Shown: positions 5,563 to 9,798 of the stretch, one piece after another
Layout: the number at the start of each line of letters is the position of its first letter
Numbering within the stretch: the first letter of the stretch is position 1
Source: CAZCWX01 sp964502465
Lineage (GTDB): Bacteria; Desulfobacterota; Binatia; Bin18
NCBI GenBank assembly: GCA_964502465.1
Contig: CAZCWX010000343.1
Location: 1 to 9,798, forward strand
Reading direction: 5' to 3'
DNA: 9,798 nucleotides
Notes under the pieces: generated by a model
Database searches by the model: none
Told to the model about the DNA's origin: nothing
Seen by the model: only the letters and a program-made list of their open reading frames with translations
Translations under genes and position numbers: made by a program

Positions 5563-6960
5563 ATGAGGACTCCCTCGCGGAGCGGGGTGCGTGAGATTCT
5601 TCACCTTGCCGTTCCCATTATTGCTTCCATGGCTTCTGCCACGGTCATGGGTTTTGTCGACACCTGGATGGTCGCCATGGTGGGTACTGCCGAGGTTGCC
5701 GCGGCCATGCCTGCAGGCGTCATCGCCTATACACTGACGGCCCTTCCTCTCGGGATTACCCAGTGCGTGAATACGTTCGCAGCCCAAGCTCTTGGTCGCG
5801 GTTCCCCTGGAGAAGGGGCGGCGTTTACCTGGCAAGGCATCTATCTGAGCCTCGTGGTTGGCATTGCGTGCTTTGCTCTGTGGCCGGTTGCCCCATGGTT
5901 TTTTTCGTTGTTCGGCCACGATCCGGACATTGTTGTGTTAGAGGTAATCTATTTCCAGATACGGTTGTGGGGGATTGGCCTTTCCGTAGCGATTGGTGCT
6001 CTGAGCGGATTTTTCTATGGCATTCATAGACCCAAAGTGCCGCTGGTTGCGATGGTTGTTGCCAACATCGCGAACGTCATCCTGAACTATATCCTGATCT
6101 TCGGTCGGTTTGGTGCCCCTGCCCTTGGACTTGCCGGAGCAGCACTGGCAACCGTTTTGGGTTTCGCCCTCCAGACCGCGTTACTATTTGGTGAGTTTCT
6201 TTCACAACCGTGTCACCGAGAGTTTGTTACCCGCACGGTCTGGCAACCAGCGTGGTTACGCATGCGCCAACTGCTGCGTATCGGTGGGCCAGCGGGCCTG
6301 CACGCAGCGATCGATGTGCTGAGCTGGGGAGTCTTGATTATCCTCCTGGTTGGCCGGTTTGGCACGGAACAACTGGCGGCGAGCAATATTGCCATCCAAT
6401 ATATGACCATCTCGTTCATGCCGGCTTTCGGACTTGCCCAGGCACTCACCGCGTTGGTTGGACGCTATATCGGCGAGGGAAGAAGCGATCTTGCCGTTCG
6501 ACGTGTCTACGAGGCCCTGTTCCTCTCTACCTGTTACATGGTGCTCATGAGTGTGCTTTATGCCGTTTTTCGCGGCCCGCTCATCGCATTTTTTAATACG
6601 GACCCGCACGTCATTCAGGTCGGCAGCGCTATCCTGCTCTGTGCTGCCGCGTTTGAAATCTTCGATGGCATGGGGATTGTTTTTGCCGGTGCCTTACGCG
6701 GGGCAGGTGATACCCACTGGGTCGCTGGGATCACGATCACCCTCTCTCTTTGCGTGTTTGCCCCATTGAGCCTGGGGTCAGTTGCGTTTACCAACCTCGA
6801 ATCGTTAGGGCCGTGGCTGGCCGGCACAGTGAATGTCATTTTGCTTGGTCTGGCGTTGTGGTGGCGCTTTGCCCAGGGAAAGTGGCGAGACATTGATATT
6901 TTCGCCACCCAGGAAAAAGCACGGTCGGTAGAACTGTCTTCGCAGAAGGTCGCAGGGTAG
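5563..6960 (+). CDS. MATE family multidrug/toxin efflux transporter (NorM/DinF type)
   Basis: At 465 residues with about 12 hydrophobic helices and no signal peptide, this is a full-length MATE antiporter of the inner membrane. It exports organic compounds in exchange for Na+ or H+. Family marks include HLAVPIIASM in helix 1, GFVDTWMVAMVGTAEVAAA (30-48), NVILNYILIFG followed by LGLAGAALATVLG (171-200), which is a hallmark of the first repeat, ALTALVGRYIGEGR (295-307), and FAGALRGAGDT (374-384) near the end of the second repeat. The two six-helix halves are joined by the loop around residues 210-240. The start at 5563 fits the family N-terminus, but no clear ribosome binding site precedes it. 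The gene runs divergently from the SnoaL-like gene and stops 32 bases before the convergent diiron gene. Its substrate cannot be inferred; a role in exporting products of neighbouring oxygenases would be speculation. Confidence 0.92.
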   Translation: MRTPSRSGVREILHLAVPIIASMASATVMGFVDTWMVAMVGTAEVAAAMPAGVIAYTLTALPLGITQCVNTFAAQALGRGSPGEGAAFTWQGIYLSLVVGIACFALWPVAPWFFSLFGHDPDIVVLEVIYFQIRLWGIGLSVAIGALSGFFYGIHRPKVPLVAMVVANIANVILNYILIFGRFGAPALGLAGAALATVLGFALQTALLFGEFLSQPCHREFVTRTVWQPAWLRMRQLLRIGGPAGLHAAIDVLSWGVLIILLVGRFGTEQLAASNIAIQYMTISFMPAFGLAQALTALVGRYIGEGRSDLAVRRVYEALFLSTCYMVLMSVLYAVFRGPLIAFFNTDPHVIQVGSAILLCAAAFEIFDGMGIVFAGALRGAGDTHWVAGITITLSLCVFAPLSLGSVAFTNLESLGPWLAGTVNVILLGLALWWRFAQGKWRDIDIFATQEKARSVELSSQKVAG

Positions 6961-6963
6961 GCG

Positions 6964-6987
6964 AGGGGCGCATGGTCGTGCGCCCCT
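6964..6987. terminator. GC-rich perfect hairpin between convergent genes
   Basis: AGGGGCGCA (6964-6972) and TGCGCCCCT (6979-6987) are perfect 9-base complements around the loop TGGTCG. A flanking CG pair can extend the stem past one bulged base. It begins four bases after the MATE stop and ends six bases before the diiron gene stop, so it lies where a shared terminator belongs. There is no U-tract, so it may instead be a small intergenic palindromic repeat that limits RNA decay or read-through. Such GGGGCGC palindromes commonly recur many times in a genome. Confidence 0.6.
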
Positions 6988-6992
6988 ACGGC

Positions 6993-7991
6993 TTACGCTG
7001 CGACTGCACTCTGCTGCGGCGCGCTAATACCCATCGCGCCGAGATGTGTCATTGCCCGCTCGCTGAGCAACCCAACGCGGGCCAGGTTGTTCCACAATGA
7101 GGCATGAAAATCTTTCTTGAAGTACTTGCGGAAGGCGACGTATTCGTTCTTCTGCGCCACCTCAAGACGCATACGTTTGATGTCTTCAATCTCTGCCTGG
7201 CTGAAACCGACCGCTTCGTACGCCTCACGTGGGAACTGCCCGCGCAGCAGACCTGCCGCAGCTTCGCAGGCAAAATCCTCCACCTCATGGCGCTCCCGTT
7301 CTGACAATTCCGCTATCTGTTCGGGCAAACTCAACATGCCAAAGCCCATGTGGCGGGATTCATCGGCCAGGATTCGTTTACAAATCGAACGGATAGTTGG
7401 CTCCTGGCTGTGGTCAGCGAGCATGCGAAACAAAGAGACTGCGAGAGTTTCGGCCACGAGTTGGGTGCCAACGGTTTTGAGGTACCATTGCGGCATTTCC
7501 AGAATTTGATCAAATAAATTCTTGAGGCTGGAGGTAAGTGGATAAACGGTCCCGAGCTTGTCATGGACATAGCGAGCGAGGACCTCAGCGTGACGCGCTT
7601 CATCCACCACCTGTGTCGCCATGAAGAATTTTGCGTCGATCCCAGGCACAATGTTCGCTATCTGGCTACAGACCATGAGGGCGAACTCTTCGCCATACAT
7701 CAGTTGGCTGATCCGCCAGGCAGAAAAGTGACGGTTGAGTTCAACTTTTTGCGCAGGTCCCAGTCGATCCCAGTACGGCGTTCCATAAATATCGATGAGC
7801 CCATCAGGGAGAATCCCATGCTCCGGATTGAGTTCCTGGCTCCAGTCGATATCACGCGAGGCGTTCCATTGATCGCGTTTCGCCTTTTCATACAGATTGC
7901 GCATATCCTGATCTTGGACCTCAAGGATTTGCGTGAATACCGCTGGGACGGTGGCAGTGATAGTGTGCGTATGCGGTTGTGAGGTTGACAT
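6993..7991 (-). CDS. Ferritin-like diiron protein (probable oxygenase/oxidase)
   Basis: This 332-residue, mostly helical protein carries a complete diiron ligand set of the ferritin/R2-like type. The set is E101 or E102 (MYGEEF), the E131-H134 pair (DEARH), E181 (LVAETL) and the E211-H214 pair (DESRH). Spacing is E-30-ExxH-47-E-30-ExxH. It lacks the extra His four residues before the second ExxH that marks AurF-type N-oxygenases (Ile207 is there), so an AurF assignment is not favoured. The N-terminal part has LYEKAKRDQWNASRDIDW, a block seen in several single-component diiron proteins. Such enzymes activate O2 to hydroxylate, desaturate or oxidise varied substrates; none can be named here. 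No electron-transfer partner gene is adjacent. GAGGGAGG lies 5-6 bases before the ATG at 7991. The C-terminal tail is Ala/Gln-rich and probably disordered. Confidence 0.85.
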   Translation of the reverse strand: MSTSQPHTHTITATVPAVFTQILEVQDQDMRNLYEKAKRDQWNASRDIDWSQELNPEHGILPDGLIDIYGTPYWDRLGPAQKVELNRHFSAWRISQLMYGEEFALMVCSQIANIVPGIDAKFFMATQVVDEARHAEVLARYVHDKLGTVYPLTSSLKNLFDQILEMPQWYLKTVGTQLVAETLAVSLFRMLADHSQEPTIRSICKRILADESRHMGFGMLSLPEQIAELSERERHEVEDFACEAAAGLLRGQFPREAYEAVGFSQAEIEDIKRMRLEVAQKNEYVAFRKYFKKDFHASLWNNLARVGLLSERAMTHLGAMGISAPQQSAVAA

Positions 7992-8046
7992 ATAACCTCC
8001 CTCTTAAATGTTACTAGACAGTTTCAATAATAAACAATAGAGTCAT

Positions 8047-8075
8047 CTTTTAGCTAACTCGCCTCGTTATGTCAA
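8047..8075 (-). promoter_or_regulatory. Strong sigma70-type promoter for the diiron gene
   Basis: On the minus strand, TTGACA (6/6, 8075-8070), exactly 17 bases, TAAAAG (4/6, 8052-8047). Transcription from about 8040 gives a leader of about 48 bases. That leader includes an imperfect dyad GTTTCAATAATAAAC (8021-8035, plus-strand reading), which could be an operator. Confidence 0.6.
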
Positions 8076-8105
8076 GAGACACGAATTGCTGCGGAACCAG
8101 GACAA

Positions 8106-8134
8106 TTGACGGTAATATCATCTGGGCCGATAAT
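8106..8134 (+). promoter_or_regulatory. Strong sigma70-type promoter for the small lipoprotein gene
   Basis: TTGACG (5/6) at 8106-8111, a 17-base spacer, and GATAAT (5/6) at 8129-8134. The predicted start near 8141 lies just before the AAAGGGG ribosome binding site (8145-8151) and the ATG at 8157. This arrangement rules out the upstream TTG at 8106 as a translation start. Confidence 0.65.
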
Positions 8135-8156
8135 CAACCGGCAGAAAGGGGCCGCT

Positions 8157-8381
8157 ATGAGAAGAGACCAGACAAGGAACCTTGCTATTTTGCTCCTCGC
8201 CTCCTGCCTGCTCGCAGGTGGTTGCGGAAAAACCGAAGAGCCTCCTCCCGGTCCGGCTGAACAACTCGGGCGTGAGCTCGACAAGACCATGTTAGGAGCG
8301 GTCAAAAAGGCCGAAGAGGTGCAAAAAAAGCTCGGTGAGAGGTTAGAAGAGACTGGCAAAGACATGCAAAACCTGGAATAG
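8157..8381 (+). CDS. Small lipoprotein with a charged helical tail
   Basis: This 74-residue protein begins with a lipoprotein signal peptide: basic MRRDQTR, hydrophobic LAILLLASCLLAGG, then Cys. Two lipid-attachment cysteines are possible, C23 (LAGGC) and C17 (LASC). C23 leaves a hydrophobic region of more usual length and is followed by the flexible GKTEEPPPGPAEQ expected after a lipidated Cys. The remaining 40 residues are a Lys/Glu-rich amphipathic helix (about 35-73, with KKAEEVQKKLGERLEETGKDM) likely to form a coiled coil. There is no aromatic-rich globular core. It probably sits at the outer or inner membrane as a small structural or stress lipoprotein; no function is recognised. The start at 8157 is supported by AAAGGGG five bases upstream and by the promoter just before it. 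It is divergent from the diiron gene. Confidence 0.72.
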   Translation: MRRDQTRNLAILLLASCLLAGGCGKTEEPPPGPAEQLGRELDKTMLGAVKKAEEVQKKLGERLEETGKDMQNLE

Positions 8382-8467
8382 AATCGGGAGCGGTTTCTTT
8401 ACATTTCGTCAGTTCAATCCATGAACAGGGTAAATTTTCGTCTCGCGTCTCAAGCTGCATATCTCTA

Positions 8468-8908
8468 TCACCCTCCAAACTTCTCGTACCACTCGTCATG
8501 GGAAAGCCATAACTCGACCCGTCCCGGCTTACGGCTTTCTCTGTGTCTAGGGGTGGCAGAAGGCCGATAGATACGTGCAATAAAGGGCGGGCGATGGGCT
8601 TGCAAGAAACACTCAATTTACTGATGGTCGCCACAAAATTCTCGGCGAGTTCTTGATGTCGTGCTTTCCCGACTACGATGAAGAGGCCGACCCCGGCCCT
8701 CATCACAGCGTCTCGTTCGTTTGGTTGATAGCGGATGCGGAAATTCTTAGTAACAGCGAGCCAGCCTCTTCGTCCTATCTCTGGCAACCAGACATCATCG
8801 GGAGTAGTTTGGCCAAAATGGTCATCATGTCGCTCGACGCGCAAGCCAGCTTCTAACAGAACTTGCGGAAAGAGTTTGCCGAGATCACGATCTAGTGAAG
8901 AATATCAC
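8468..8908 (-). pseudogene. VapC45-like PIN-domain toxin gene broken by two compensating frameshifts
   Basis: Repairing two single-base shifts gives a continuous 146-residue PIN-like toxin. It starts at GTG 8908, three bases past the antitoxin stop, and ends at TGA 8470-8468. Segment 1 (GTG ATA TTC TTC, M-I-F-F) goes out of frame at 8893-8896, where one extra base precedes the conserved DRDLGK. Segment 2 carries VERHDDHF, DDVWLPEIGRRGW, LAVTKNFRIRY and LAENFVATISK. It goes out of frame at the AAA of 8619-8617, where one A seems missing. Segment 3 then reads IECFLQAHRPPF, ARIYRPSA and PGRVELWLSHDEWYEKFGG-stop. PIN domains use clustered acidic residues to hold Mg2+ and cut RNA. Here the usual Asp of TKD reads Asn (N55). 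As written, only an N-terminally cut, C-terminally garbled product could be made, so the toxin appears inactive. Sequencing error is the main alternative. Confidence 0.72.
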
Positions 8909-8910
8909 AT

Positions 8911-9654
8911 TTATGCGGCCCGCTCGTAAATGATCGCTTCCTCGATCTCTCGTGGCTCAAGCTCATAATCGGTGGCAACCTCCGCTACTGATTCACCCGC
9001 ATCAATACGATCGACAATCGCAGCAGTGGAAACGCCACGGCGGGATACTACAGGCCTACCAAAAGACAAACGGGCATCAATAACAATAATCTTTCGGGCA
9101 TCAAGAGCATCACTGGTTGAGAAAGGATAGAAACGGGTCGGTATCTTTGTTTCATCCCACTCAACTCTCTTGAGGTATGCTTCAAGGACCTTTTTCATGG
9201 CGAGCTGACCAGACCGCGAAAGATTGACCAACTCCCCATATTTATCCAGAAGCAGGTCTCCTGCATCGGTCCGTAACTCCGGGCTCAGTAATAGCCGTTT
9301 AATCTTGTAGTGTTTTCCGGCGAAAGCTATTGCCTTCCGGACCGCGTCGATAGACACCCCGTGTTGGGTTCTGAGCGCCCGCAAAATGTGCGCTTCTACA
9401 AGGTTATTGAACGAAAGCCGTGGAGGATCTGTCTCCGGCGTCGTGATTAACGGCGAGAAGAAACTCGTTCCTTCTTGTGTAGGATACTCCCGACCAGCAA
9501 TCCATGACCGCAGAGTCGCCGGAGCAATTTTTAGGTATCTGGCTGCCTCGGCAATACTGTATGCCGCTAGATCACGGGGATCCTTCCCTCCGTAGATGTC
9601 TTGCTTCTTATGTATCTTCATGCTCTTAGTCTGGGTTGGGACTTGTCTGTCCAT
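8911..9654 (-). CDS. VapB45-like antitoxin: N-terminal HTH plus C-terminal DUF433 domain
   Basis: This 247-residue protein has a MerR-like helix-turn-helix at about residues 31-60 (AYSIAEAARYLKIAPATLRSW). A helical middle region follows (NNLVEAHILRALRTQHGVSIDAVRKAI, 83-109). The C-terminal DUF433 domain is at about 188-245, with FGRPVVSRRGVSTAAIVDRIDAGESVAEVATDYEL, where GRPV, the GxS turn and the A.DY motif are diagnostic. DUF433 proteins commonly act as antitoxins for PIN-like nucleases and repress their own operon. The toxin gene lies directly downstream, with its GTG three bases past this stop. The frame is intact while the toxin is broken. Two starts are possible: ATG 9654 has no ribosome binding site, and ATG 9621 (residue 12, MKIHKKQ) also has only a weak one but leaves a more usual leader after the predicted promoter. 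The longer form is given. Confidence 0.83.
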   Translation of the reverse strand: MDRQVPTQTKSMKIHKKQDIYGGKDPRDLAAYSIAEAARYLKIAPATLRSWIAGREYPTQEGTSFFSPLITTPETDPPRLSFNNLVEAHILRALRTQHGVSIDAVRKAIAFAGKHYKIKRLLLSPELRTDAGDLLLDKYGELVNLSRSGQLAMKKVLEAYLKRVEWDETKIPTRFYPFSTSDALDARKIIVIDARLSFGRPVVSRRGVSTAAIVDRIDAGESVAEVATDYELEPREIEEAIIYERAA

Positions 9655-9798
9655 TTTCTAGCAAAAATATATTAACACCTGAGATCGACTTTATCCAATC
9701 GGGCTGCGTAACAAACAGTATTTGTTGTGTTGCCCGCCCACCACGCTAAGCTGTAGCCGGATTAAATAGACCAAAACCGCTTCGCTTTTTCTTCGTAG
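9655..9798. other. Upstream region of the antitoxin gene, with promoter candidate and possible end of a minus-strand gene
   Basis: On the minus strand TTGGAT (4/6, 9698-9693), 18 bases, TAATAT (4/6, 9674-9669) forms a plausible antitoxin promoter. It is AT-rich around the -10, as expected for an autoregulated operon. At the window edge the minus strand also reads YEEKAKRFWSI then TAA (9797-9762), which could be the end of another gene, but 11 residues are too few to call. Confidence 0.35.

Noticed and set aside
8106..8156. Upstream TTG start extending the lipoprotein to 91 residues
   Set aside because: The TTG is part of a good -35 box and would lie upstream of the transcription start; the extension also spoils the signal peptide.
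8302..8844. Minus-strand 180-residue frame (TTG start) as an intact gene
   Set aside because: Only its first about 75 residues match the PIN-like toxin; the rest is out-of-frame translation past the A-run at 8617-8619, and the start omits the conserved DRDLGK. It is better explained as the middle segment of a frameshifted toxin.
9762..9797. C-terminus YEEKAKRFWSI-stop of a minus-strand gene entering from the right
   Set aside because: It looks protein-like, but eleven residues at the edge cannot be told from chance without the flanking sequence.
1..9798. CRISPR arrays, tRNA or rRNA genes, insertion sequences
   Set aside because: No regularly spaced direct repeats, no cloverleaf or rRNA-like sequence, and no transposase frame or terminal inverted repeats were seen on reading both strands.

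Overview
The window looks like a chromosomal stretch of a Gram-negative, probably uncultivated, soil- or sediment-type bacterium. It holds many stand-alone oxidoreductases, a lipoprotein and a signal-peptide protein, strong AAGGAGG-type ribosome binding sites, short intergenic hairpin repeats and moderately high GC. The mix of luciferase-like oxidoreductase, extradiol dioxygenase, ABM monooxygenase, SnoaL-like protein, GST and diiron protein recalls Tectomicrobia, Binatota or other deltaproteobacteria-like lineages. That taxonomic guess is weak, because no ribosomal or marker gene is present.

Left block (1-3919, all on +): a 5'-truncated luciferase-like flavin oxidoreductase, then a catechol 2,3-dioxygenase-like extradiol enzyme with its full active-site set, then a 45-residue double-zinc-ribbon remnant that stops where a zinc-binding Cys is expected. 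After about 360 bases without a convincing gene come an ABM-family monooxygenase, a variant CinA C-terminal-domain protein and a secreted protein of unknown function. The first two genes suggest aromatic-compound catabolism. The ABM and CinA-like genes, 31 bases apart, look co-transcribed.

Middle block (3920-6992): a nested inverted-repeat region separates the secreted-protein gene from a convergent minus-strand pair, a SnoaL/NTF2-fold protein with a very basic N-terminal tail followed 16 bases later by a GST-fold protein. Divergent from this pair is a MATE efflux transporter whose extended -10 box lies so close to its ATG that the mRNA may be leaderless. A perfect 9-bp GC-rich hairpin fills the gap between the transporter and the next convergent gene.

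Right block (6993-9798): a ferritin-like diiron protein (minus) and a small lipoprotein (plus) are transcribed divergently from two good sigma70-type promoters. To their right is a minus-strand toxin-antitoxin locus resembling VapBC45: an intact antitoxin with an N-terminal HTH and a C-terminal DUF433 domain, then a PIN-like toxin gene. The toxin frame is broken twice, by one extra base near codon 5 and one missing base in an A-run. The two shifts cancel, so repairing both gives a continuous 146-residue protein. This is the most informative oddity in the window. I found no convincing wholly new system, CRISPR array, RNA gene or transposase.
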